Below are positions 30,890 through 38,948 of a DNA stretch of 64,000 bases, piece by piece. This DNA comes from Sheuella amnicola (lineage in GTDB: Bacteria > Pseudomonadota > Gammaproteobacteria > Burkholderiales > Burkholderiaceae_B). The first letter of the stretch is position 1; each line of letters begins with the position of its first letter. The stretch is taken from the NCBI RefSeq assembly GCF_010499255.1, contig NZ_JAAGRN010000004.1, positions 1 through 64,000 on the forward strand. Reading direction: 5' to 3'. Both the position numbers and the translations under genes were made by a program. The notes below the pieces were generated by a model. The model did not search any database, was not told the origin of the DNA, and worked only from the letters and a program-made list of their open reading frames with translations.

Positions 30890-31498
30890 ATGCAAAACCA
30901 GCTGGCAACATCCATCTCCACAGGCTCTTCTCGGGCGCATTCAGTCATCATGAATTCATTTTCTAACCATGAAGATTCGCTTTTCGATTTGACCGCGCAA
31001 ATCCAGCTGGCATGTTGCGAGCAGGCTGTTCTCACCCCCCAGTCGGTGAGAAAGGCATTGGATGAGGCCTTGGTCGGGATGACGGCGACTGAATTGGCGC
31101 ATCAAATTTTGACGTTGCCGCGCAAGTCCGAAACTTATACGCGGCATATTCTGCATGCGGATCCGAAAGGCCGATTCACGATTGTTGCCCTTGTGTGGGA
31201 AAAAGGCCAGGCTAGTCCTGTGCATGCGCACTTTACGTGGTGCGCATACAAAGTACTCAACGGCGTATTGAGCGAATCGCATTTCGAGTGGGACCGCTCT
31301 GCACAACAGGCCAGGCTGACCGGTGAGGTTGAGCGGCCGTCCGGACAGAGCGTATGTGGACACGCCGGTCTCGAATTGATTCATCAATTGGGAAACCGGC
31401 AGGAACAACCGGCAGTTTCAATTCATGTATATGGCATGGACTCCGATCGCATTGGTACACATGTGAATCGTTTGCTGGTTTGCGACCATCACGCCTAG
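30890..31498 (+). CDS. cysteine dioxygenase-like thiol dioxygenase (cupin)
   Basis: 202 residues; cysteine dioxygenase type I family. These iron cupins oxidise cysteine or 3-mercaptopropionate to the sulfinic acid. Iron ligands are visible as His112 and His114 (PVHAHFTWC), and His179 (PAVSIHVYG). Arg85 in ETYTRHIL aligns with the CDO arginine that holds the substrate carboxylate, favouring cysteine. The N-terminal 20-30 residues are poorly conserved, and an ATG at 30950 could be the true start; neither start has a good ribosome site. Divergent from an Lrp regulator. Confidence 0.78.
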   Translation: MQNQLATSISTGSSRAHSVIMNSFSNHEDSLFDLTAQIQLACCEQAVLTPQSVRKALDEALVGMTATELAHQILTLPRKSETYTRHILHADPKGRFTIVALVWEKGQASPVHAHFTWCAYKVLNGVLSESHFEWDRSAQQARLTGEVERPSGQSVCGHAGLELIHQLGNRQEQPAVSIHVYGMDSDRIGTHVNRLLVCDHHA

Positions 31499-31545
31499 TG
31501 CTTAGCATCGCGCGATTTTGCCCATCACCGATGGACTGAAGGACC

Positions 31546-33012
31546 TTAAAGCAAAAAGAGCGTTGCCAGTCCGAGAAAAATAAAAAAGCCTAGCGAGTCC
31601 GTGGCGAAGGTCAGCAAAACCGATGAACCCATGGCCGGATCTTTGCCAAAGCGTGAACGGACGATCGGTACGAGCACGCCTATCATTGCGCCAACCAGCA
31701 TATTGCATATCATCGCAGCCATCATCACTAGCGCGATGGGGATGGACCTTGAAATGACCCAGGCAAAAATCGCGGCAACGGCACTTCCCGCCAAGCCAAC
31801 CAAAAATGTCACGAGCATTTCACGCTTGACCAACTGCCATACGTTTTTGTCGGTGATTCGGCCAACCGCGAGAGCGCGAATAATGAGCGTCATGGTCTGA
31901 TTGCCCGAGTTGCCGCCGATTCCGGCAACAATGGACATCAGGAAAGCCAGCATTACGATGGTGCTGACGGTTTCCTCAAACTGCGAAGCGACAAATGAAG
32001 CGATGGACGCAGTACAGAGATTTAATATCAACCAGGGTGCGCGGTTTTTTAGTGCCATGATGACCGGCGCAAAGATGTCTTCTTCCTGCATACCTGCACG
32101 AGACAGCGCTTGCTCGTCGGAGTCTTCGCGGATCACGTCCACAACCTCGGAAATCGTCACGCGCCCCACCAGTCTGCCCAGATCGTCGACAACCGGTGCG
32201 GAGACCAGGTCATAGCGCTCGAACGCACCGGCCGCCTCGGAGTCGGCATCCAGCGGGCTAAGTGAAAGGTAGTCCGTTCCCATCACATTTCGCACTTCGA
32301 CTTCGGGTTCGTTGACCAGAAGCGATGACAAGGTCAATGTGCCCAGCAACTTATCCTGACGATCGACGACAAAGATTTGATCGGTGTGATCGGGTAATTC
32401 GGGTAATCGTCTCAAGTATCGAAGCACCACTTCAAGCGTTACATCCTCGCGGACGCGAACCATCTCGAAGTCCATGATCCCGCCAACGCTGTCGTCCGGG
32501 TAGCCCATTGCCTCTATTAATCGGGCGCGCTCTTCAACGGTCAGGCCTTTCTGCACTTCGGCTACAACATCGGGCGGCAGGTCCGGGGCAAGGTCCGCTA
32601 ATTCATCGGCGTCCATGCTCTCGGTGGCCGCCACGAGATCCTTTCGGTCCATCGCCTCAATGAGCGATTCTCGTACCCAGTCGTCAACTTCGAGCAGAAC
32701 ATCGGCGTCGTGCTCGGCGCTGACAAGCTTCCAGATTAGTTGCCGTTCCGAATTGGGCAGTGATTCGAGGATAAAGGCGATATCCGCTGGGTGCAGATCG
32801 TTGACGAGTTCTTTAAGTTCGGCTTCATGCTGACGCTGTAATAGTCCCTCGACAAGCGTTGCGCGTTCATCGCCTTCTTGTTGACGATGCACCAGGTTTT
32901 CGACCAGTTCATGACGGTGCAACAGCTCTTGAACCTGGGCAAGGGCTTGTTGCGCGTCTTCAGGGTCTAGCCTGCGAACGGAGGGGGAAATGTCGGTGGT
33001 TGTCTGAGCCAT
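31546..33012 (-). CDS. mgtE: magnesium transporter MgtE
   Basis: 488 residues from ATG 33012; a GTG nine bases upstream is in frame but inside a hairpin. It has an N-terminal helical Mg2+ sensor domain (about 20-150, LKELVNDLHPADIAFILESLP), two CBS domains (about 160-290, FVVDRQDKLLGTLTL and VDDLGRLVGRVTI), the plug helix, and five membrane segments with GIGGNSGNQTMTLIIRAL in the pore. In the family, the cytosolic domains close the channel when Mg2+ is high. An unusual leader hairpin ends just before the start codon. Confidence 0.95.
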   Translation of the reverse strand: MAQTTTDISPSVRRLDPEDAQQALAQVQELLHRHELVENLVHRQQEGDERATLVEGLLQRQHEAELKELVNDLHPADIAFILESLPNSERQLIWKLVSAEHDADVLLEVDDWVRESLIEAMDRKDLVAATESMDADELADLAPDLPPDVVAEVQKGLTVEERARLIEAMGYPDDSVGGIMDFEMVRVREDVTLEVVLRYLRRLPELPDHTDQIFVVDRQDKLLGTLTLSSLLVNEPEVEVRNVMGTDYLSLSPLDADSEAAGAFERYDLVSAPVVDDLGRLVGRVTISEVVDVIREDSDEQALSRAGMQEEDIFAPVIMALKNRAPWLILNLCTASIASFVASQFEETVSTIVMLAFLMSIVAGIGGNSGNQTMTLIIRALAVGRITDKNVWQLVKREMLVTFLVGLAGSAVAAIFAWVISRSIPIALVMMAAMICNMLVGAMIGVLVPIVRSRFGKDPAMGSSVLLTFATDSLGFFIFLGLATLFLL

Positions 33013-33017
33013 GAAGA

Positions 33018-33073
33018 CCACGTGAGGCTAGCGGATGAACAAGCAAGATTATGCTTGAAAATAGCCTACGTGG
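33018..33073 (-). promoter_or_regulatory. structured 5' leader of mgtE
   Basis: Read on the minus strand, CCACGTAGGCTA (33073-33062) pairs with TAGCCTCACGTGG (33030-33018): 12 pairs with one bulged base. Inside, CAAGCA (33057-33052) and TGCTTG (33045-33040) form a second hairpin with a 6-base loop. The outer stem ends 5 bases before the mgtE ATG, and no other Shine-Dalgarno is visible, so folding could hide the ribosome site. It is far smaller than the known ykoK (M-box) Mg2+ riboswitch. A terminator for the upstream YeiH gene is the alternative, but there is no T-tract. Confidence 0.55.
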
Positions 33074-33091
33074 TTGAAGCCGGGCTCGATT

Positions 33092-34135
33092 TCAGGCAAC
33101 AAATTTTACAAGCGTATAGCCACCGAAAGCCAAAATCAAAAACAGAATGAACGCTAGCGCCAAAACCCTGGGCCCGGCTTGGCGCATCTGGGCAAAGCGG
33201 GTTTCTATGCCCAGTGCTGTCATCGCCATGGTTAATGCAAAAACATCCAGTGCGCGCATGGTTTTGAGTACGTCCGGCGGGATGATATTGGCTGAATTGA
33301 TCAGGGCAAATATCAGAAAGAAAATCGCAAACCAAGGGATTGGCAGCTTGGGCTTTGTCTGACCGGGAGCGAGTTTTGCGCTTGCGGAACGCTGTAGCCA
33401 CAAACCTAGCAAAATGAGCAGTGGAACAAGTAATGCGACCCGGGTCATTTTGACGATGGTGGCAACCTCGGTGGTTGCTGCATCGATATTGCTGGCTGAT
33501 CCAACAACTTGGGCCACCTCGTGAACCGTGCCACCCAGAAACATTCCGAATGAGCGGGTGTCCAGGTCAATCCAACCTAGCTGAAACGCCAGCGGATATA
33601 CAAACATCGAAATCGTGCCGAATAAGACGACGGTCGCGACTGCGACAGCACTTTTGTGAGGGGGGGCTTTGAGAGTGGATTCAAAAGCCAGAACGGCGGC
33701 GGCGCCACAAATTGCGCTGCCCGAGGCGGTCAGCATGGCTGTGTCGCGGTCAAGCTTGAGAACTTTCGTGCCGATCCAGGTGCCGATGAACAATACCGAC
33801 AGAACGACGCCTGTAGAGATGATGAGACCAGGCGCGCCAATCTCGGCAATTTGCTGGATGCTGATGTTCAATCCGTAAAAACCGACAGCAATTCGCAGGA
33901 GTCGCCGGGCAGTCCAGTGCACGCCAACGCCCCAGCCAGCGGGCATCGTGCCGCGCAGAAAATTTCCGTAGAGCATTCCACAAACGATACCGACAACCAG
34001 CGGGCTTAATCCCAGCGATTTGACGAAGGGGAAGGCTGCGACTTGAACAACGGCCGCTGCAAGCAGACCGACAAACAGCATGCCATTGACTTGGTCGCGC
34101 CATGGCGAGGCGCCTGCTGAAACTTGCTGTGACAT
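33092..34135 (-). CDS. YeiH/UPF0324 family putative sulfate exporter
   Basis: 347 residues, ten or so membrane segments. It matches the YeiH (PSE, UPF0324) family: GLSPLVVGIVCGMLYGN near the N-terminus, ASGSAICGAAAVLAFES in the core, and FLGGTVHEVAQVVGSAS. Some members export sulfate during taurine or sulfonate breakdown, but most are uncharacterised. It lies 48 bases after the M20 amidohydrolase on the same strand, suggesting cotranscription; whether it exports that enzyme's product is speculative. Confidence 0.85.
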   Translation of the reverse strand: MSQQVSAGASPWRDQVNGMLFVGLLAAAVVQVAAFPFVKSLGLSPLVVGIVCGMLYGNFLRGTMPAGWGVGVHWTARRLLRIAVGFYGLNISIQQIAEIGAPGLIISTGVVLSVLFIGTWIGTKVLKLDRDTAMLTASGSAICGAAAVLAFESTLKAPPHKSAVAVATVVLFGTISMFVYPLAFQLGWIDLDTRSFGMFLGGTVHEVAQVVGSASNIDAATTEVATIVKMTRVALLVPLLILLGLWLQRSASAKLAPGQTKPKLPIPWFAIFFLIFALINSANIIPPDVLKTMRALDVFALTMAMTALGIETRFAQMRQAGPRVLALAFILFLILAFGGYTLVKFVA

Positions 34136-34183
34136 GCTGGCTTTTAGCTTATTACTTTTGGCTATGAATGGTAGACCGAGATA

Positions 34184-35377
34184 CTACCTTTTAAACCAAT
34201 CTTCCGCCAGTTTTACCCAATAAGTCGCACCAATCGGCAACAGATCGTCGTTAAAGTCGTAGGATCCATTGTGCAGCATGCAGGGGCCGAGCCCATGGCC
34301 TGCGTCGCGATGGTCGCCTTGACCGTTGCCGATCCAGACATAACATCCGGGCACTTCCAGGAGCATATAGGCGAAATCTTCGGCGCCCATCGATGGCTGG
34401 ATCTGGGAATTGACATGCTCGGAGCCAACAATTTCCTGCATCACTTTGACGCAAAATGCCGTTTCTTCGGGGTGGTTGATCGTTGGCGGATAACTGCGGG
34501 TGAACAGGAAATCGGCCGTGGCCCCCATGGCGTTGGCCGAGTGCTCGACGACTTCGCGCATTCTTTGCTCGACCAGATCAAGTGTCTCGAGCGTGAAAGT
34601 GCGAACGGTTCCGCGCATGACGGCTTCGGTCGGAATGACGTTATCGGCACTGCCTGCATGAATTTGAGTGATGCTCAGGACCGCGGCGTCCAGAGGATTG
34701 CGATTGCGGGTGATGATTGTTTGCAAGGTTTGGGCAATCTGGACGGCCGTCATGACGGGGTCGATACCCAGATTCGGCATACCGCCGTGAGCGCCTTTGC
34801 CTTTAATGGTGATGCAGAATTCGTTACTGGACGCCATGATCGGGCCGGGAGTGACACCGAAAGAGCCGACGGGCATGCCTGGCCAATTGTGCATGCCGAA
34901 AACAGCCTGCATGGGAAATTTTGTGAACAGTCCGTCATCCATCATGCGCTTGGCGCCTGCACCTGCCTCTTCGGCGGGCTGGAATATGACGTAGACCGTT
35001 CCGTCGAAATTGCGCGTTTCGGCTAGGTAGTGCGCGGCGTTGAGCAACATTGCCGTGTGGCCGTCATGACCGCAACCATGCATTTTTCCGGTGTTTTGAC
35101 TGGCGTGAGCAAACGTATTGAGTTCTTGCATCGGCAAAGCATCCAGATCGGCTCTCAAGCCGATGGCGCGAGAACTGCCGCCTTTACCCTTGATTTCTCC
35201 GACAACTCCTGTGCCGCCCAATCCCCGGTGAACTGTGATGCCCCACTTTTCGAGCGCCGCGGCGACAAGGTCCGAGGTACGTTGCTCTTGGTAGGACAGT
35301 TCAGGGTGCGCATGGATGTCGCGCCTGACTGCACGAATTTCGGATTGCCAGTTGAGAAAGGGTTCGAGGATTTTCAT
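34184..35377 (-). CDS. M20D family amidohydrolase (hippurate hydrolase-like), second copy
   Basis: 397 residues, same length and family as the gene at 1128-2321 but clearly diverged. Metal motifs: [45 protein letters not shown] and MGAEDFAYM. It should hydrolyse N-acyl amino acids or a related amide in the cytosol. It is followed by a YeiH-type permease on the same strand. The divergent neighbour is an acyl-CoA ligase, so an acid released here could be activated next door; this is inference. Confidence 0.9.
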   Translation of the reverse strand: MKILEPFLNWQSEIRAVRRDIHAHPELSYQEQRTSDLVAAALEKWGITVHRGLGGTGVVGEIKGKGGSSRAIGLRADLDALPMQELNTFAHASQNTGKMHGCGHDGHTAMLLNAAHYLAETRNFDGTVYVIFQPAEEAGAGAKRMMDDGLFTKFPMQAVFGMHNWPGMPVGSFGVTPGPIMASSNEFCITIKGKGAHGGMPNLGIDPVMTAVQIAQTLQTIITRNRNPLDAAVLSITQIHAGSADNVIPTEAVMRGTVRTFTLETLDLVEQRMREVVEHSANAMGATADFLFTRSYPPTINHPEETAFCVKVMQEIVGSEHVNSQIQPSMGAEDFAYMLLEVPGCYVWIGNGQGDHRDAGHGLGPCMLHNGSYDFNDDLLPIGATYWVKLAEDWFKR

Positions 35378-35456
35378 TCGTTACGCCATCACGAAAGGAT
35401 TACAAGGGGTATTATCGGTGAAAAGCATTGCTAAAGCGTAATAACCCCCAAATGTT

Positions 35457-37133
35457 ATGAATATTCCGCAGCCGTGGCGCACGAGTTATCCGGAAGGGAT
35501 GCCAGTCGAAATCGACCTCAATGCCTATTCTTCACTGAATGACTTATTAGGTCAGGCGTGTAAAAAGCATGCGGATCGGGTGGCGTGCATCGCTCTGGGT
35601 GTCCCAATGACTTTTCGGGAGCTTGACTCCAACGCAAGGGCTTTTGCGGCGTGGCTGCAGTCACTTAATTTATCTGAGGGTTCTCGGGTCGCACTCATGA
35701 TGCCCAACGTGCCGGCGTATCTGGTCGCGCTGCTGGGTGTACTGAAGTCGGGAATGGTGTTGGTGAACATCAATCCGATGTTTACCCCCAGAGAGTTGCA
35801 AGGTCAGTTACAGGATAGTGGCGCACAAGTCATCGTTGTTCTGGAGAATTTCGCGCACACGCTTGAGCAAGTCCAAGGGTGTGATGCGTTGCTGCATCGC
35901 GTTGTGGTATCGCCTGGCGATATGCTGGGGCGATTCAAGAGGCCGCTGGTGAACTGGGTTGTTCGACACGTCAAAAAGATGGTGCCTCGTTGGCGATTGC
36001 CCGATGCCCGGCACTGGCGTGATGTCTTGAGGCTAGGCCAGGGGCTTGATTGGCACCAGCCTGCGATAGATTCGAATTCTCTTGCTGCGCTTCAATATAC
36101 GGGCGGAACAACTGGTGTGCCCAAGGCAGCCATGCTGACGCACGGAAATCTGGTGGCGAATGTATTGCAGATCGAGGCGATTGCCTGGCCCGCATTGCAT
36201 ACAGTAAAGGGCAAACCGCTGAATATGTTGACTGCTTTGCCGCTCTATCATGTGTTTGCCATGACGGTATGTGGCTTGTATGGAATTTACGCCGGAATGA
36301 CCAACTTGCTTGTCATGAATCCGCGTGATCGTCCTGACTTGATCAAAATCTGGCGGCGACATTCCGTTCATATCTTTCCGGGCGTCAACACATTATTCAA
36401 AGTTCTTTTGCAGGAACCTTCATTTCATCAATTGGATTTTTCGTCGCTGCGGCTCGCTTTTGGCGGTGGAATGGCCTTGCAAAGCGCAGTGGCCAAACAG
36501 TGGTTTGAGCTGACCGGTCATCCCTTGATCGAGGGGTACGGTTTATCCGAGGCTTCCCCTGTAGTCACCGCCAATCCGACGAATGCGACGACTTTTTCAG
36601 GAAGTATCGGGTTGCCGCTGCCCGAGACTGAAGTGTTGATCGTTCGTGAAGATGGCCAATCTGTTGCCTTTAAAGAGCATGGTCAGATTGCTGTGCGAGG
36701 CCCACAAGTGATGCGAGGATATTGGAATGCGACGAAAGAGATGTCCGCAGCGTTGCGGGAAGATGGTTTTTTTCTGACTGGCGATGTTGGATGGATGGAC
36801 GAGCGCGGTTACATATTCCTGGTTGATCGACTAAAGGATATCGTGATTGTTTCCGGGTTCAATGTCTACCCCAGTGAGGTTGAGGCGGTGGTGGCGAATC
36901 ATCCGGCAGTGCTAGAGTGTGCGGTGATCGGCGTGCCGGATGAAAACACGGGAGAGGCGCTGCAATTGTTTGTCGTCCCTAAGGATGATTCGTTGACTCA
37001 TGATCAGTTGAAAGATTGGTGCGCTCGCAATCTCGCGCGGTATAAATGCCCCCGGTCGATCGTGTTTCGTCCCGAATTACCAAAAAGCACAATCGGCAAA
37101 GTCTTGCGTCGTGCTTTGAAAACAATTGAATGA
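35457..37133 (+). CDS. long-chain acyl-CoA synthetase (FadD-like)
   Basis: 558 residues, ANL superfamily. Signature: LQYTGGTTGVPKAAMLTHGN (P-loop), then IEGYGLSEASPV, FFLTGDVGWMDERGYIFLVDRLKD, GFNVYPSEVE, and the C-terminal lysine motif PKSTIGKVLRR. It adenylates a carboxylate and transfers it to CoA. Size and motifs fit FadD, but substrate chain length is not readable. Its stop is 10 bases before mnmC, so they may share a transcript. Confidence 0.92.
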   Translation: MNIPQPWRTSYPEGMPVEIDLNAYSSLNDLLGQACKKHADRVACIALGVPMTFRELDSNARAFAAWLQSLNLSEGSRVALMMPNVPAYLVALLGVLKSGMVLVNINPMFTPRELQGQLQDSGAQVIVVLENFAHTLEQVQGCDALLHRVVVSPGDMLGRFKRPLVNWVVRHVKKMVPRWRLPDARHWRDVLRLGQGLDWHQPAIDSNSLAALQYTGGTTGVPKAAMLTHGNLVANVLQIEAIAWPALHTVKGKPLNMLTALPLYHVFAMTVCGLYGIYAGMTNLLVMNPRDRPDLIKIWRRHSVHIFPGVNTLFKVLLQEPSFHQLDFSSLRLAFGGGMALQSAVAKQWFELTGHPLIEGYGLSEASPVVTANPTNATTFSGSIGLPLPETEVLIVREDGQSVAFKEHGQIAVRGPQVMRGYWNATKEMSAALREDGFFLTGDVGWMDERGYIFLVDRLKDIVIVSGFNVYPSEVEAVVANHPAVLECAVIGVPDENTGEALQLFVVPKDDSLTHDQLKDWCARNLARYKCPRSIVFRPELPKSTIGKVLRRALKTIE

Positions 37134-37142
37134 GTTAAGAAA

Positions 37143-38861
37143 TTGTCGAGTATCGAAGCACTTCACTTGCAATCACGCTGGCGTGATCGCCAACACTTCA
37201 CGATTCTGGATGCCGATTTCGGAATAGGTTTGCGTTTTCTTGACATATGGGCAGACTGGCAAGCGCATCCCCAGCGCCCAGACCGGTTGCACGTGATTGG
37301 TTTGGTGAATGCGTTGCCCGATGCGATCGCATTGAGCAAGCAGTTTGCTCTTGCTGCATCGACGGCAAGGAAAGTATGCGTGGACAAGCTCATTAACGCA
37401 TGGCCCTTGAATCTTCCGGGGTTGCATCGAATGGATTTTGAGGATGGAGCGGTCACCTTGACGCTGCTTGTGGGCGACCGGGGTCTTTCGCTTGAACGTT
37501 TACGGGCCAAGGTGGATTTGTTCTGTCTATCATCGGAGGATTTGACGGATGATTTATCTGCGCAGGGCAAATTATTTGAAACGTTAGTGAGGCTGGCCGG
37601 CCCTGATGCCGACATTGTGTTTCCCGCAGGCCTTGATGTCGATTATCGTGAACTGACTGAACGTTTGAACAAGCGTTCGCATTCAACCACTTCAAATTGG
37701 GAGCAGTTCGCCCAAAAGCCTTTGGATCGTTGTGCAATAGTCGTGGGAGCGGGCTTTGCGGGGATGGGCGTCGCGCATGCCCTTGCATTGCGGGGCTGGG
37801 CAGTGACGGTGATCGATAAAAAATCAGCTTCAAATCCATCGACCTCTGGTGAAATGGCTTTCACTACTCACGCTCGTCATGTCTCTGCTGCGCAGACTCC
37901 GATGGTGTCGCGAGATGATGATTTGCGCGCGCGCTTGTCCAGGGCAGGAAGTTTGAGGTCAATGGCTCGATGGCGCCATCTGCCGAAAACCGTCGTCAAT
38001 CGTTGCGGAGCGATTCAGTTACAACGCGATCAGGGCCGCATAGTCGATTTGTCTTCGGTTCTGGCTGCGTTGCGCTTTCCGACTGAATGGGCAAGGTATG
38101 TCGATGCGCAGGAGGCTAGTGTTTTATCGGGTCGCAAGCTTGCGCGTGGGGGTATTTATTTTCCGACTGCGGCTCAAGTTAACCCGCAAGGTTTGATCGA
38201 TGCACTCGCATGCACCCCCGGTATTCAGCTATTGGAAGGCGATGTCGATCGGCTTGCCAAGGCAAATGACCAGTGGCTCGCGCAGGATGCGGGTGGAAAC
38301 ATCCTCGCGCAGGCTCCCTACGTAGTCGTCGCCAGTGCCATGGACAGTTTCAATATTCTCAATAGAAGCCATGTTTTGCCGGAGGATTCCAGGCTTTCCA
38401 AAATGCATGCCTTGGCAGGAGAAATCACGTTATTGCCCAATGAGGCACTTGCAGGTGGTCCCCGCTGCATCGTGAGCGGAGATGGCTATGTTCTGCCAGC
38501 TGTGGATGGGTTTTGTGTCGCAGGCAGTAGTTATGTGCATGGTGCCACTCAGGCCGTGTCGACTGCCGAGGGCAGGATCGGCAATCTCAAGCGAGCTGCT
38601 GGATTGTTGAATCAGCCTCACATACCGCAAGATCTGTGTGAAACAGCCTTGCCCGGTTGGGCCGGCTGGCGAGCGGTCATGCCAGGCAGGTTACCGGTAG
38701 TCGGGCCCGTACCCGAGACCTACGGGTTGTGGGTTGCCTGTGGTTTCGCCTCGCGAGGCCTGACCTGGGCGCCCTTAGCAGGTGATTTGATTGCCGCGGC
38801 CCTGAACGCCGAGCCTCTTCCTCTGGAAAACGATATAATTGATGCGATTAGCGCTATTTAG
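37143..38861 (+). CDS. mnmC: MnmC with decayed methyltransferase half and intact FAD oxidoreductase half
   Basis: 572 residues from a TTG. MnmC finishes mnm5s2U34 in tRNA: the C-terminal FAD domain removes carboxymethyl and the N-terminal domain methylates. The FAD half (about 195-572) is well kept, with VVGAGFAGMGVAHALALRGW and a C-terminal PGRLPVVGPV and CGFASRGLTWAPLAGD. The N-terminal half is not: it lacks the usual first ~45 residues, the SAM loop is DADFGIGL (23-30) rather than a GFGTG-type loop, and the DAWFLDGFxP catalytic motif is replaced by VDLFCLSSED (about 123-132). Demethylation should persist and methylation probably not. Confidence 0.82.
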   Translation: MSSIEALHLQSRWRDRQHFTILDADFGIGLRFLDIWADWQAHPQRPDRLHVIGLVNALPDAIALSKQFALAASTARKVCVDKLINAWPLNLPGLHRMDFEDGAVTLTLLVGDRGLSLERLRAKVDLFCLSSEDLTDDLSAQGKLFETLVRLAGPDADIVFPAGLDVDYRELTERLNKRSHSTTSNWEQFAQKPLDRCAIVVGAGFAGMGVAHALALRGWAVTVIDKKSASNPSTSGEMAFTTHARHVSAAQTPMVSRDDDLRARLSRAGSLRSMARWRHLPKTVVNRCGAIQLQRDQGRIVDLSSVLAALRFPTEWARYVDAQEASVLSGRKLARGGIYFPTAAQVNPQGLIDALACTPGIQLLEGDVDRLAKANDQWLAQDAGGNILAQAPYVVVASAMDSFNILNRSHVLPEDSRLSKMHALAGEITLLPNEALAGGPRCIVSGDGYVLPAVDGFCVAGSSYVHGATQAVSTAEGRIGNLKRAAGLLNQPHIPQDLCETALPGWAGWRAVMPGRLPVVGPVPETYGLWVACGFASRGLTWAPLAGDLIAAALNAEPLPLENDIIDAISAI

Positions 38862-38948
38862 AATAGTTTTCGTCCCAAAAGGCCATAAAAAATATAACTT
38901 AGGTTGGCTTTACGTCACCTAGGCTGGTACACGGCTACATATCAAATC

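Noticed and set aside
33018-33073. Known ykoK (M-box) Mg2+ riboswitch ahead of mgtE
   Set aside because: The structured leader is only about 56 bases and lacks the multi-helix core of that class.
34271-35026. 251-codon frame on the plus strand inside the M20 amidohydrolase
   Set aside because: Antisense shadow of a gene with intact metal motifs; composition is not protein-like.
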